A stretch of DNA of 43,420 nt from DASUFE01 sp036274675 (lineage in GTDB: Bacteria; Pseudomonadota; Gammaproteobacteria; HTCC5015), in contig DASUFE010000121.1 of NCBI GenBank assembly GCA_036274675.1, positions 1-43,420 of the forward strand, in the 5' to 3' direction. Below are positions 33,386 through 42,186 of the stretch, piece by piece. How positions within the stretch are numbered: the first letter of the stretch is position 1; the number at the start of each line of letters is the position of its first letter. The position numbers and the translations under genes are program-made. The notes under the pieces are model-generated. The model was given only the letters and a program-made list of their open reading frames with translations, was not told the origin of the DNA and made no database searches.

Positions 33386-34156
33386 TTATATCCATCCCGC
33401 ATCGACGATGAAATTCTGGGCCGTGCACATCCTGCTGTCATCGGAAGCCAGGAACAGCGTCATCGCGGCGACGTCCTCCGGCTGCAAGCGGTCTTTCAGG
33501 CACTGGCTGCTTTCGATTTCGGCTTGCGTGGAGGCGTCCACGCGGTATTTCAGCTGTTTTTCGGTCATCACCCAGCCGGGCACGAGCGTGTTGATGCGGA
33601 TCCGGTCGGCGCCGAGATCGCGCGCCAGACCGCGCGTCATGCCTTCGATCCCGCCTTTTGATGTGGTATAACCGGTCATCCCGCCCTGGCACTCGTACCA
33701 GCTCATCGAGCCGAAGTTGATGATTGAGCCGCCTCCCAGCTGCTTCATCTGCGGATGCGCGGCCTGGATCGCGAAGAAAGCGTGACGCAGGTTGACTGCA
33801 ATGCGCTCGTCCCAGTACTCGCGGGTAATTGTGGTGAAATCATGCCGGGTATCGTCGGCCGCGTTATTGACCAGCACCGAGATCGGACCGAGGTCCTTGC
33901 CGGTCTGCGCGATGGTGTGCTGGAGTTTTTCGATGTCGATGAGGTTACAAGGATAGAATTTCGGAGTCGTGGCGCCGATAAGGCTTGCCACATGTTTGAC
34001 GAGTCGGGAGGCCTCATTTTCCAGGATATCGATGAACGCGACTTGCGCGCCCTGCCGGCAGAAGGCTTCGACCAGGGCTGCGCCGATGCCAGAGGCGCCG
34101 CCGGTTATAAATACGACCTTGCCTTTCAGACTGGGGTATTGATTGCTGAGCTGCAT
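33386..34156 (-). CDS. SDR pentose 1-dehydrogenase (XylB-like)
   Basis: This 256-residue short-chain dehydrogenase probably oxidises D-xylose or L-arabinose to the lactone with NAD(P). The coenzyme motif TGGASGIG is at residues 18-25, NNAA at 97-100, and the catalytic Ser150, Tyr163 and Lys167 are in place. Several stretches (YPSLKGK, YWDERI.VNLRH, QCLKGR-like QCLKDR, LFLASDD, DAGW) closely resemble the Caulobacter D-xylose dehydrogenase XylB as I recall it. It lies 21 bases after the pentonate dehydratase and before the sugar transporter. L-arabinose is an equally plausible substrate given the arabinofuranosidases nearby. Confidence 0.88.
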   Translation of the reverse strand: MQLSNQYPSLKGKVVFITGGASGIGAALVEAFCRQGAQVAFIDILENEASRLVKHVASLIGATTPKFYPCNLIDIEKLQHTIAQTGKDLGPISVLVNNAADDTRHDFTTITREYWDERIAVNLRHAFFAIQAAHPQMKQLGGGSIINFGSMSWYECQGGMTGYTTSKGGIEGMTRGLARDLGADRIRINTLVPGWVMTEKQLKYRVDASTQAEIESSQCLKDRLQPEDVAAMTLFLASDDSRMCTAQNFIVDAGWI

Positions 34157-34177
34157 GTTCCGGTTTAACCCTTGCTG

Positions 34178-35926
34178 TTAATGGGAGTGCGGTGGCACGT
34201 CCGATCCGCGGCAGCCGACCAGGAAATCAAAGTCACAACCTTCGTCCGCCTGCAGCACGCGCTCGCGGTAGAGCTCCAGATAACCGCCGCTGCGCACGGG
34301 CTTGTGAGCCTGTTTCAGGGCTTCGAGCCGGGTCTGCAATTCCTGGTCACCGATTTCCAGTTGCAGCAGCCCGTGCGGCGCATCGAGCCGGATCATGTCG
34401 CCGTCGCGCACGGCGGCGAGGGGTCCGAACTCCATCGCTTCGGGCGTTACGTGCAACACCACGGTGCCGAAGGCGGTGCCGCTCATGCGCGCGTCCGATA
34501 TTCGGACCATGTCGGTGATTCCCTGCTTCAGCAGTTTCGGCGGCAGGCCCATGTTGCCGACTTCGGCCATGCCGGGATAACCTTTAGGCCCGCAATTCTT
34601 CAGCACCATGATCGAGTCGCGGTCGATATCGAGCGCAGGATCGGCGATGCGCTGCTTATAGTGATCGAAATTCTCGAAGACCACGGCGCGACCGCGGTGG
34701 GTCATCAGTTGCGGAGTGGCAGCGGAAGGTTTCAGCACCGCGCCGCGCGGCGCGAGGTTGCCGCGCAGAATGCAGATGCCGCCCTGGGCCGTCAGGGGAT
34801 TGTCGAGCTTGCGGATCACCTCGTCGTTATAGCACGGCGCGTCCTTGACGTTTTCCCACAGACTGTTGCCATTGACGGTGAGGGCATCCTTGTCCAGCGC
34901 GCCGGTCTCGCCGAGCCGGCGCAGCACCGCGGGCAGGCCGCCCGCGTAATAGAAATCTTCCATCAGGTAGCGGCCGGAAGGCTGCAGGTCGACCAGGGTG
35001 GGTATATTGCGCCCGTATTTCGTCCAGTCGTCAAGTTCCAGCGCGACGCCGATGCGCTGTGCGATGGCTTTCAGGTGAATGACCGCGTTGGTGGAACCGC
35101 CGATCGCCGCGTTGGCGCGGATCGCGTTACGGAAGGCCGCGGGCGTGAGTATCTTCGACAGGGAGAGATCCTCGTAGACCATATCGACGATGCGCATCCC
35201 GGACAGATGCGCCAGCACGTAGCGCCGCGAATCCACCGCGGGAATCGCAGCGTTATGGGGCAGGGAGGTGCCCAATGCTTCCGCGATGCAGGCCATGGTG
35301 GAGGCGGTTCCCATGGTATTGCAGGTGCCCGCCGAGCGCGACATATCGGATTCGGCGCTCATGAAATCCTGCAGCGAGATTGTTCCAGCCTGGTATTGCT
35401 CGTGCATCCGCCAGACCAGTGTGCCGGAACCGACATCGTGGCCTTTGTGCTTGCCGTTCAGCATCGGGCCTCCGGTGACCACGATCGCGGGCACGTCGCA
35501 GCTCGCCGCGCCCATCAGCAGCGCCGGCGTGGTCTTGTCGCAACCAACCAGCAGCACGACGCCGTCGACCGGGTTGCCGCGGATTGCTTCCTCGACATCC
35601 ATGGCAGCGAGATTGCGCGTCATCATCGCGGTAGGTCGCAGATTGGATTCGCCGTTGGAGAACACCGGAAATTCGACCGGCAGGCCGCCGGCTTCATACA
35701 CGCCTTGTTTGACGCGTTCCGCCAGTTGCCGGAAATGCGCATTGCAGGGCGTGAGTTCCGACCAGGTATTACAGATGCCGATCACAGGTTTGCCCTGAAA
35801 CTGATGGGCCGGGATGCCCTGGTTTTTCATCCAGCTTCGGTACATGAAACCGTTCTTGTCTTTGCTGCCGAACCATTGGGCGGAACGCAGCGGCTTACGA
35901 GGTTTGCGATCAGGGTCGTGGCTCAT
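34178..35926 (-). CDS. IlvD/Edd-family pentonate dehydratase (arabinonate type)
   Basis: This 582-residue Fe-S dehydratase turns a pentonate into its 2-keto-3-deoxy acid. Cys61, Cys129 and Cys202 are the expected cluster ligands. The sequence, including MRNLAALA.EEAIRG-like and KNCGPKGYPGMAEVGNMGLPPK segments and the GCRG...SH end, resembles characterised L-arabinonate dehydratase of Rhizobium as I recall it. I chose the ATG at 35926 because AAGGCG lies before it and family homology starts there; the frame is open to 36028 but that part covers the promoter. It is the first gene of the seven-gene operon. It differs clearly from the dehydratase at 9928. Confidence 0.88.
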   Translation of the reverse strand: MSHDPDRKPRKPLRSAQWFGSKDKNGFMYRSWMKNQGIPAHQFQGKPVIGICNTWSELTPCNAHFRQLAERVKQGVYEAGGLPVEFPVFSNGESNLRPTAMMTRNLAAMDVEEAIRGNPVDGVVLLVGCDKTTPALLMGAASCDVPAIVVTGGPMLNGKHKGHDVGSGTLVWRMHEQYQAGTISLQDFMSAESDMSRSAGTCNTMGTASTMACIAEALGTSLPHNAAIPAVDSRRYVLAHLSGMRIVDMVYEDLSLSKILTPAAFRNAIRANAAIGGSTNAVIHLKAIAQRIGVALELDDWTKYGRNIPTLVDLQPSGRYLMEDFYYAGGLPAVLRRLGETGALDKDALTVNGNSLWENVKDAPCYNDEVIRKLDNPLTAQGGICILRGNLAPRGAVLKPSAATPQLMTHRGRAVVFENFDHYKQRIADPALDIDRDSIMVLKNCGPKGYPGMAEVGNMGLPPKLLKQGITDMVRISDARMSGTAFGTVVLHVTPEAMEFGPLAAVRDGDMIRLDAPHGLLQLEIGDQELQTRLEALKQAHKPVRSGGYLELYRERVLQADEGCDFDFLVGCRGSDVPPHSH

Positions 35927-35981
35927 CAGATAACGCCTTACTCTCAATAATCCGGGGTAGTTGAGCTGGATGCATTTAATT

Positions 35982-36005
35982 GTAATATGATATATATAAT
36001 ATAAC
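35982..36005. promoter_or_regulatory. AT-rich 24-base imperfect palindrome (GntR operator candidate)
   Basis: GTAATATG and AATATAAC are imperfect inverted arms (6 of 8 matching) around ATATATAT. The site lies in the 124-base gap between the divergent dehydratase operon and the GntR-family regulator gene, where an autoregulated local repressor would bind. It also overlaps likely promoter elements because it is AT-rich in a GC-rich setting. Confidence 0.45.
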
Positions 36006-36050
36006 CTAAAGAACAAAAGCTTCAACATTCCTTATTAATAAGGAGTAGGC

Positions 36051-36770
36051 ATGGCCTTGACCATCCTGCAACTCAAGAATCTGAATGGCCAGATTGCCGA
36101 ACGCCTGGGTAGCGAGATCGTATCGGGTGCTATTCCCGAAGGCTCGCGCCTGCCGGTGGAAGCCGAGCTGTGCGAACGCTTCGGCGTCAGTCGACCGGTG
36201 ATTCGCGAGGTTACCAAAACGCTGGCATCCAAGGGACTGATTACCGCCAGACCCCGCGTGGGCACGGCGGTGCGGCCCCGCCGCTACTGGAACCTGCTGG
36301 ACCCGGAAGTGCTCGGCTGGCTGATCCGCGCCTTGCCGGAGAGTCGCTTTCTGGACATGCTCTTCGAAGTGCGGATGGCAATCGAGCCCAGCGCGGCCGC
36401 GCTCGCCGCGGTCAACGCCACCGAACAGGACATTGCGGAAATCGCGGCTGCGTATCGGGAGATGGCCTTGGCCCGCACGCCCGAGGAGTTGCTCAAGCCC
36501 GATGTGCGTTTCCATCAGTGCATCATGGTCGCGACCCATAACGAGCTGATGAGCTACATCGGCAATACCCTGCACGCCGCCCTCAGCGCCTCGATACGCC
36601 TGACCAGCCGGCATCCCAACACTCATGAACTCTCGCTGCCCAGGCACGAAGCGGTTTACAAGGCCATCGCAAAACGCGATACCGGGGCGGCGCGTGTCGC
36701 CGTGGAAAACCTGCTGCGCGAGTCACGCAAGGATTTCGATGCGGTCGCTCCTGCCGGCGGTGCTGACTGA
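36051..36770 (+). CDS. GntR-family transcriptional regulator (FCD domain)
   Basis: This 239-residue regulator has an N-terminal winged helix-turn-helix (residues about 10-75, RLPVEAELCERFGVSRPVIRE) and a C-terminal all-helical FCD ligand domain with the metal-site segments EVRMAIEP near 105 and VRFHQCI near 152. Family members are usually repressors released by a sugar acid or pathway intermediate. It is divergent from the pentonate dehydratase operon, with a palindromic site between them, and is followed after 13 bases by a GH127 gene. It is the likely local switch for arabinose/pentonate genes. AGGAG precedes the ATG. Confidence 0.9.
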   Translation: MALTILQLKNLNGQIAERLGSEIVSGAIPEGSRLPVEAELCERFGVSRPVIREVTKTLASKGLITARPRVGTAVRPRRYWNLLDPEVLGWLIRALPESRFLDMLFEVRMAIEPSAAALAAVNATEQDIAEIAAAYREMALARTPEELLKPDVRFHQCIMVATHNELMSYIGNTLHAALSASIRLTSRHPNTHELSLPRHEAVYKAIAKRDTGAARVAVENLLRESRKDFDAVAPAGGAD

Positions 36771-36783
36771 GAGCGCAAACGAA

Positions 36784-38700
36784 ATGACCGACCCTGTCCG
36801 CCGTGAACTGTTGCAAGCGCTGGCATCGATGCCGGCGCTGGGCGCGTTCGCGCCGGCGATATTTGCGCAAGACCAGGCAAAACCACAGCGTCGCTCATTA
36901 ATACCCTTCGAATTGTCGGAGGTAAGGCTGCTGCGAGGCCCGTTCGAAACCGCGCAGCAACTTGACGCCCGTTATCTGAGCGCTCTCGACCCCGATCGCA
37001 TGCTGCATAACTTCCGGGTGAATGCGGGACTTAAACCGAGGGCGCCGGTCTATGGCGGCTGGGAATCGCAGGAGCCCTGGGTGGATATTCGTTGCCACGG
37101 TCACACACTCGGCCACTACTTGAGCGCCTGCGCAATGATGTACGCTGCGACGAAAACGCGGGAATTCGGGCGCCGCGTCGATTATATAGTGGCGGAGCTT
37201 GCGGCGTGCCAGCAGGCGAGAGGAGACGGGCTTGTCTGCGCGTTTCCCGACGGCGCCGCGCAGCTTGAAAACAGTTTAAGCGGCAAGCCTTTCATCGGCG
37301 TGCCCTGGTACACCATGCACAAGCTTATGGCTGGACTGAGAGACGCCCGTTACTACGCCGGCAATGCGCAGGCTCTGCCCGTTCTGACGGGACTTGCCGA
37401 TTGGATTGTGAATTCCTCACGCGGGCTTGACGACGTGCAGTTCCAGAAAATGCTCGGCACCGAACACGGCGGCATGAATGAGGTGCTTGGGGATCTCTAT
37501 GCGGTCAGCGGCGACCCCAAATATCTGGCTCTCGCCGAGCGTTTCAATCATCAGGCGCTGCTGCAGCCGCTGGCGGAGGGCCGCGATACGCTGGACGGTC
37601 TTCATTCCAACACGCAGATTCCCAAAGTCACGGGTTTTGCACGGTTGCACGGATTGACTGGAAAAGAGGCCTACGGCCGCGCAGCCCGGTGCTTCTGGCG
37701 AACCGTGGTCGAGGGCCGGTCCTTCGCCACCGGCGGCAATGGCGACCGGGAGCACTTTTTCCCGGCGAGTGAATTCAGACGGCATCTGCAGTCCGCCAAA
37801 ACCATGGAAACCTGCTGCACGCACAACATGCTGCGTCTGACCCGCGCCTTGTTCCTTGACGATCCCTCCGTAACTTACGCGGATTATTACGAACGCGCGC
37901 TTTTTAACGGTATTCTGGCTTCGCAGGATCCCGAGTCCGGTATGATGACGTATTTTCAGGCTACGCGCCCGGGCTATGTAAAGCTTTATTGCACGCCGGA
38001 GGATTCGTTTTGGTGCTGTACCGGAAGCGGCATGGAAAACCACGCCAGGTACGGTGATTCCATTTATTTTCACGATGCCGGTTCTTTATACGTCAATCTG
38101 TTCATTGCATCCGAACTGAATTGGCGCGAAAAAAGGCTGCGCGTGGTTCAGACCACCGCGTTCCCGGACGGTGCATCCACGACACTCACCGTGCACGCCG
38201 CCAGACCCGTAAAATTCGGATTGAAAGTCCGCCATCCGGAATGGTGCCGGCGGGCGGCGGTGTCGGTAAACGGCCGCAGGTACGCCGAGAGCGAAAAATC
38301 CGCAAGTTATATAGACATCGACCGGACCTGGCGCGACGGCGACGTGGTGACGGTGGAGCTGCCGATGCGGCTGCGCCTGCAGGCCTTGCCGGATGCGCCC
38401 GATGTCGCCGCATTGATGTATGGCCCGATCGTGCTGGCAGCGCGTCTTGGTACCGAAGGTCTTGCGGCCGGCGCCGATATCATCGTCAATGAACGCACCT
38501 CCGGAGACATGTTGAATATTCCCATGGAGCTGCCGAAGCTCGCCGTGTCGAACCAAACGCTGCAGGAGAAGGTGCGGCGCAAGGCGGATGATTCGCTCGT
38601 TTTCTCCGTTAATGCAATGCAACCTGTACGTGAGCTGGAGCTGATACCGTACTACCGCATTGCCCATGAACGCTACAACCTGTATTGGCAACTGACATGA
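36784..38700 (+). CDS. GH127 beta-L-arabinofuranosidase (DUF1680 family)
   Basis: This 638-residue enzyme probably removes beta-linked L-arabinofuranose. The zinc/thiolate site typical of the family is complete: Glu342 and Cys344 in METCC and Cys411/Cys412 in WCCTGSGMEN. An (alpha/alpha)6 barrel precedes C-terminal beta-sandwiches. The N-terminus (DPVRRELLQALAS ... APAIFAQ) looks like a twin-arginine export signal, so it would be folded in the cytoplasm and exported. The start ATG at 36784 lies 13 bases after the GntR stop; the frame is open further upstream but there overlaps the regulator. The ribosome site is weak. Natural beta-arabinofuranose sources include extensin glycans rather than arabinoxylan. 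Confidence 0.88.
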   Translation: MTDPVRRELLQALASMPALGAFAPAIFAQDQAKPQRRSLIPFELSEVRLLRGPFETAQQLDARYLSALDPDRMLHNFRVNAGLKPRAPVYGGWESQEPWVDIRCHGHTLGHYLSACAMMYAATKTREFGRRVDYIVAELAACQQARGDGLVCAFPDGAAQLENSLSGKPFIGVPWYTMHKLMAGLRDARYYAGNAQALPVLTGLADWIVNSSRGLDDVQFQKMLGTEHGGMNEVLGDLYAVSGDPKYLALAERFNHQALLQPLAEGRDTLDGLHSNTQIPKVTGFARLHGLTGKEAYGRAARCFWRTVVEGRSFATGGNGDREHFFPASEFRRHLQSAKTMETCCTHNMLRLTRALFLDDPSVTYADYYERALFNGILASQDPESGMMTYFQATRPGYVKLYCTPEDSFWCCTGSGMENHARYGDSIYFHDAGSLYVNLFIASELNWREKRLRVVQTTAFPDGASTTLTVHAARPVKFGLKVRHPEWCRRAAVSVNGRRYAESEKSASYIDIDRTWRDGDVVTVELPMRLRLQALPDAPDVAALMYGPIVLAARLGTEGLAAGADIIVNERTSGDMLNIPMELPKLAVSNQTLQEKVRRKADDSLVFSVNAMQPVRELELIPYYRIAHERYNLYWQLT

Positions 38701-38786
38701 GAAATGCCGCGCGAGTAAAGCGGCCAGGCCCGGCGGGTCGCGCCATTGAGTCGCTCGCGGGCGGCTGGAATTGAGGGGTATACGAA

Positions 38787-39782
38787 ATGAGGTTGATTCA
38801 ATTTAAAAATACGAAGTCCAGGCCCGCCGTTGGCGTCGTCGATGGCGCTTTCATACTGCCGCTGCAGGGCGTAAATACGACGTATGAGCTGGCGCTTGCC
38901 GCCATCAGCAAGCGCGTTTCCGTCGAGAGCCTCGTGACGGCATCGGTATCGGGCGACCGGCTCGACTACCAGGAGTTGATCGACCGCGGATGCATCCTCA
39001 GCCCCTTCGGCCATCCCGATCCGGCCCAACTGCTGGTGTCGGGAACGGGCCTGACTCATCTCGGCAGCGCGGATACCCGCGATGCGATGCATCGAAAGCT
39101 CAAGGGCAGCGCTGAAACTGAACTTAGCGACTCGATGAAAATGTTCCGCCTCGGCATCGAAGGGGGGAAACCGGCCCCGGGTAAACAAGGTGTGCAGCCG
39201 GAGTGGTTTTACAAAGGCGACGGCACCTGCGTCGCCGCGCCTTATACGCCATTGCGTGCGCCTGCCTTCGCCCTCGACGGCGGAGAGGAGCCGGAGATCG
39301 TGGGCTTGTATGTGCTCTCGGACGACGGCACGCCGTACCGTCTCGGCTTCACGCTGGGCAACGAGTTCTCCGACCACGTGATGGAGCGCCAGAATTATCT
39401 CTATCTCGCGCATTCCAAGCTGCGGGCCTGTTCGTTCGGACCGGAGATCCTGCTCGGTGAGCTGCCGAAACACGTGGCTGGGACTTCGCGCATCATCAGG
39501 AATGGCCAGGCGATCTGGGAAAAACCCTTTTTGAGCGGCGAGGACAATATGTGCCATAGCATCGCCAACCTTGAGGCGCATCACTTCAAATACCGCGTTT
39601 TCCGCCGGCCGGGCGCGGCGCATGTGCATTTTTTCGGCACCGCGACGCTCAGTTTCGGCGACGGTATAAAAACCCGTCACGGCGATATCTTTGAAATTGA
39701 GTCTCCGCTATTCGGGCGTCCGCTCAGGAACGAGCTGCTGGCGGAGGAGGATCGGGAAGCCGGCGGCGTGAGGGCGCTCTGA
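38787..39782 (+). CDS. FAH-family protein, AraD1/GguC-like
   Basis: This 331-residue protein is a member of the fumarylacetoacetate-hydrolase superfamily, with the core PEIVGLYVLSDDG near residue 172 and LGFTLGNEFSDHVMERQNY near 190. Proteins of this subgroup (AraD1 or GguC) sit in sugar-acid operons and are thought to act on 2-keto-3-deoxypentonates, though I cannot confirm a tested activity. It is clearly different from the smaller FAH enzyme at 11665. A GAGGGG ribosome site precedes the ATG. Its stop overlaps the next start by one base (TGATG), tying it to the AraC-type regulator. It may handle the L-arabinose-derived acid. Confidence 0.8.
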   Translation: MRLIQFKNTKSRPAVGVVDGAFILPLQGVNTTYELALAAISKRVSVESLVTASVSGDRLDYQELIDRGCILSPFGHPDPAQLLVSGTGLTHLGSADTRDAMHRKLKGSAETELSDSMKMFRLGIEGGKPAPGKQGVQPEWFYKGDGTCVAAPYTPLRAPAFALDGGEEPEIVGLYVLSDDGTPYRLGFTLGNEFSDHVMERQNYLYLAHSKLRACSFGPEILLGELPKHVAGTSRIIRNGQAIWEKPFLSGEDNMCHSIANLEAHHFKYRVFRRPGAAHVHFFGTATLSFGDGIKTRHGDIFEIESPLFGRPLRNELLAEEDREAGGVRAL

Positions 39783-40945
39783 TGCTGCCGTTCTACCGCA
39801 AAGCGACTGCGATATTCCTCGGCCTGGTTGTGTTAACGGCGCTGGTTGCCGCTTTATGCGCCCGGGGTTTTTTCGTGAGCGATGCGTTGTTCCCGGCCAA
39901 TGAGAGCGTTCTGCCGTGGAAGCTGAAAACTTTTACCGACGCCGTGGAGGGCGGGTCCTCTACCGTGTCTGTTACCGAGGATGTCTACGGTCTCGACTAT
40001 GAATATATTCTGACTGAAAGTGTCGAGCATCCCGTGGTTACAGCCGCGGTCGCCTTCTCCGGACCGGGCGATGCCCCGGTCCTGGTCGATTTAAGCAGGT
40101 ATTCCACTGCGACGTTCCGGGTAAAGTGCATGCCGCGGAATGCTTTGGCTTTTTTTATATACAGTTTCGATGCAAAGGTGACGAATCCCGGAAATTTCTA
40201 TTCATATCGAGGCGCCCGGGCATTTTTTTCCTGCCTTGAGGAGTGGTCGGACGTTGAGATTGACTTGAAGCATTTGAATATTCCGCCCTGGTGGCTGGAA
40301 TCGGTGAAGCTCGATCCTTCCGATCAGGACTATCGACTCGACAAGGTGATTGCGATTGCTTTTGGAGCCTCGCGGGACGGCCTCGTAAACACGCCGTCCA
40401 AGGTAAAGATCGGCGGGCTGACGCTGCACGGGCATGACTGGCGTTATGCCTGGATCTTCGCGGGATTTTCAACCCTCGCCTGGATCGGTTTTGCGAGCTG
40501 GTTTTTCAGGCATTACACCAGCAGTCTGCTCAGCGATGTCAAAAGCAAATTAAAGAAAGACCAGCCGCTGATGGCCTATCAACGGTTATCCATCGAGCCG
40601 CACCGGGACAAGGAAAAAAGCCAGGTATTGCAGTTTATGGCGGCGCAATACAGGAACCCGGACATAAGCCTTGAGTTTGCCGTCGAGACGCTCGGCATCA
40701 ACCGGACGAAAATCAACGAACTGCTGAAGGACGAGCTCGGCATGACTTTCAGCGCTTATCTGAACAAGCTCAGGCTGTCCGAAGCGGCGCGCCTGCTTTC
40801 GCAGCGGGATGACACCAATGTGGAGGAAATCGCCCATTCGGTCGGGTATAGCGACGTATCGTATTTCAGAAAGCTGTTCAAGAACGAATACGGCTGTACG
40901 CCCGGGACATTTGCCAGGGCCAGCCCGATCGCGCGAGACGGGTAA
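39782..40945 (+). CDS. Membrane-anchored AraC-type regulator with periplasmic domain (first copy)
   Basis: This 387-residue protein looks like a one-component transmembrane regulator. A membrane segment at about 9-30 is followed by a ~190-residue periplasmic region, a second segment at about 222-242 and a cytoplasmic AraC helix-turn-helix pair (about 283-385, VETLGINRTKINELLKDELG and VEEIAHSVGYSDVSYFRKLF). The periplasmic part has the rhythm of a beta-sandwich carbohydrate-binding-like domain (YSTATFRVKC ... SYRGARAFF ... EEWSDVEIDLKHL) with Cys116 and Cys151 that could pair. It starts within the stop of the FAH gene and is followed after 6 bases by a paralogue. A role as a periplasmic sugar sensor is an inference. 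Confidence 0.85.
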   Translation: MLPFYRKATAIFLGLVVLTALVAALCARGFFVSDALFPANESVLPWKLKTFTDAVEGGSSTVSVTEDVYGLDYEYILTESVEHPVVTAAVAFSGPGDAPVLVDLSRYSTATFRVKCMPRNALAFFIYSFDAKVTNPGNFYSYRGARAFFSCLEEWSDVEIDLKHLNIPPWWLESVKLDPSDQDYRLDKVIAIAFGASRDGLVNTPSKVKIGGLTLHGHDWRYAWIFAGFSTLAWIGFASWFFRHYTSSLLSDVKSKLKKDQPLMAYQRLSIEPHRDKEKSQVLQFMAAQYRNPDISLEFAVETLGINRTKINELLKDELGMTFSAYLNKLRLSEAARLLSQRDDTNVEEIAHSVGYSDVSYFRKLFKNEYGCTPGTFARASPIARDG

Positions 40946-40951
40946 TCGTTC

Positions 40952-42127
40952 ATGCTCGGATTTTACAAGAAAGCCATCCTGATGTTCGCCGGCCTGGTTG
41001 CGCTCACGCTGGTATCGACTCTCGTGTGCTGGAAACTGCTCTTGGTGCGCGACGTTCTGCTGCCGGCAGGAGACAGCGTTATTCCATGGAAGTTCGAGAC
41101 CATGACCGACGTCCGCAGAGGCGGCGCTTCCTCGATCACCGTCAATGATTCAAGCGCGAGTCTGGATTATGACTATATTCTGACGGAAGATGTGCAATAC
41201 CCGCAGGTCACCGCGATCTTCAATTTCGCGGGCCAGGAAAGCGCGCGGCAATATGCGGATTTAAGCAAATACTCCACTGTTGCGTTCAGAGCGAAATGCA
41301 GGCCACGCAACGTATTGACCTTTCACCTCTACAGCTTTGATCCCAAGGTTACGGACCCGGCGGATTTCAACTCCTATCGCATCGCGAAAGCATTTTTCCC
41401 CTGCGACGAGGAGTGGTCGGATGTCGAAATCGATCTGAAGCATTTGTATGTGCCGACGTGGTGGCTGAGCCGTTTTAAAATCGAAGTTTCCGACCAGAAT
41501 TACCGGCTGAATCAGGTCGCGGCTTTTTCCATTATCGCCTCGTTCGAGGGTCCCGTCGGTAAGCCCGCCAACGTCAGGATCGGCGAATTGGGCCTGCGGG
41601 GGCGGGACTGGCGTTACGCATGGGCTTGCGGGGTATTGCTGGTCCTGGTTTGGGCGGGTTTTATTCTCTGGCTGTTCCGGCGATACACGCAAAGCCTCGT
41701 CGCGGACATGCAGGACAAGTTGCGGAAGGACCGGCCCTTGCTGGCTTACCAGCAGTTATCCGTCCAGCCCCAGGAGGACCGGGAGAAGACTCTGCTCTTG
41801 CGGTTTATGGCGACCGAGTACGCCGATCCGGATTTGAGCCTGGAAAAGACTATCTCGACGCTGGGAATCAGCAGAACCAAGATAAATGAGATCCTGAAAA
41901 GCGAACTGGGATATACATTCACCGGTTGCCTGAATAAACTCAGGCTGACCGAGGCCGCGCGCCTGCTGTCCGAAAATGACAATGCCAACGTGGCGGAAAT
42001 CGCATATTCGGTCGGATATAACAATCTGACTTATTTCATACGGCTTTTTAAAAACGAGTACGGAAGCACTCCCAAGGCGTTCAAGGGCATTAGCAGATCG
42101 GGCAGGGCGGATAATGGGGGCGGGTAG
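40952..42127 (+). CDS. Membrane-anchored AraC-type regulator with periplasmic domain (second copy)
   Basis: This 391-residue paralogue has the same layout as its neighbour: membrane segments at about 8-30 and 220-242, a periplasmic beta-sandwich-like domain between them and a C-terminal AraC DNA-binding domain (ISTLGISRTKINEILKSELG, VAEIAYSVGYNNLTYFIRLF). The two cysteines (FRAKCRPRN and FFPCDEEW) and the EEWSDVEIDLKHL block are conserved. The DNA-recognition helices differ from the first copy, so the two may bind different sites or form a heterodimer. It ends the plus-strand operon that begins with the GntR gene. Tandem duplication is evident; which gene set each controls is unknown. Confidence 0.85.
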   Translation: MLGFYKKAILMFAGLVALTLVSTLVCWKLLLVRDVLLPAGDSVIPWKFETMTDVRRGGASSITVNDSSASLDYDYILTEDVQYPQVTAIFNFAGQESARQYADLSKYSTVAFRAKCRPRNVLTFHLYSFDPKVTDPADFNSYRIAKAFFPCDEEWSDVEIDLKHLYVPTWWLSRFKIEVSDQNYRLNQVAAFSIIASFEGPVGKPANVRIGELGLRGRDWRYAWACGVLLVLVWAGFILWLFRRYTQSLVADMQDKLRKDRPLLAYQQLSVQPQEDREKTLLLRFMATEYADPDLSLEKTISTLGISRTKINEILKSELGYTFTGCLNKLRLTEAARLLSENDNANVAEIAYSVGYNNLTYFIRLFKNEYGSTPKAFKGISRSGRADNGGG

Positions 42128-42180
42128 GCTTCCTGGCCTGCATTATTTTCTGCAAAAAAAATCAACTTTTTTACAGTTCG

Positions 42181-42186
42181 TATAAT
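42181..42186 (+). promoter_or_regulatory. Candidate -10 box for the GH62 gene
   Basis: A perfect TATAAT lies in the 184-base gap (42128-42311) between the second AraC-type gene and the GH62 gene, 126 bases before its start. No good -35 is found at the right spacing; the stretch upstream is A/T-rich. Weak -35 plus strong -10 fits activation by a regulator. The rest of the gap shows no gene or hairpin terminator. Confidence 0.35.
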
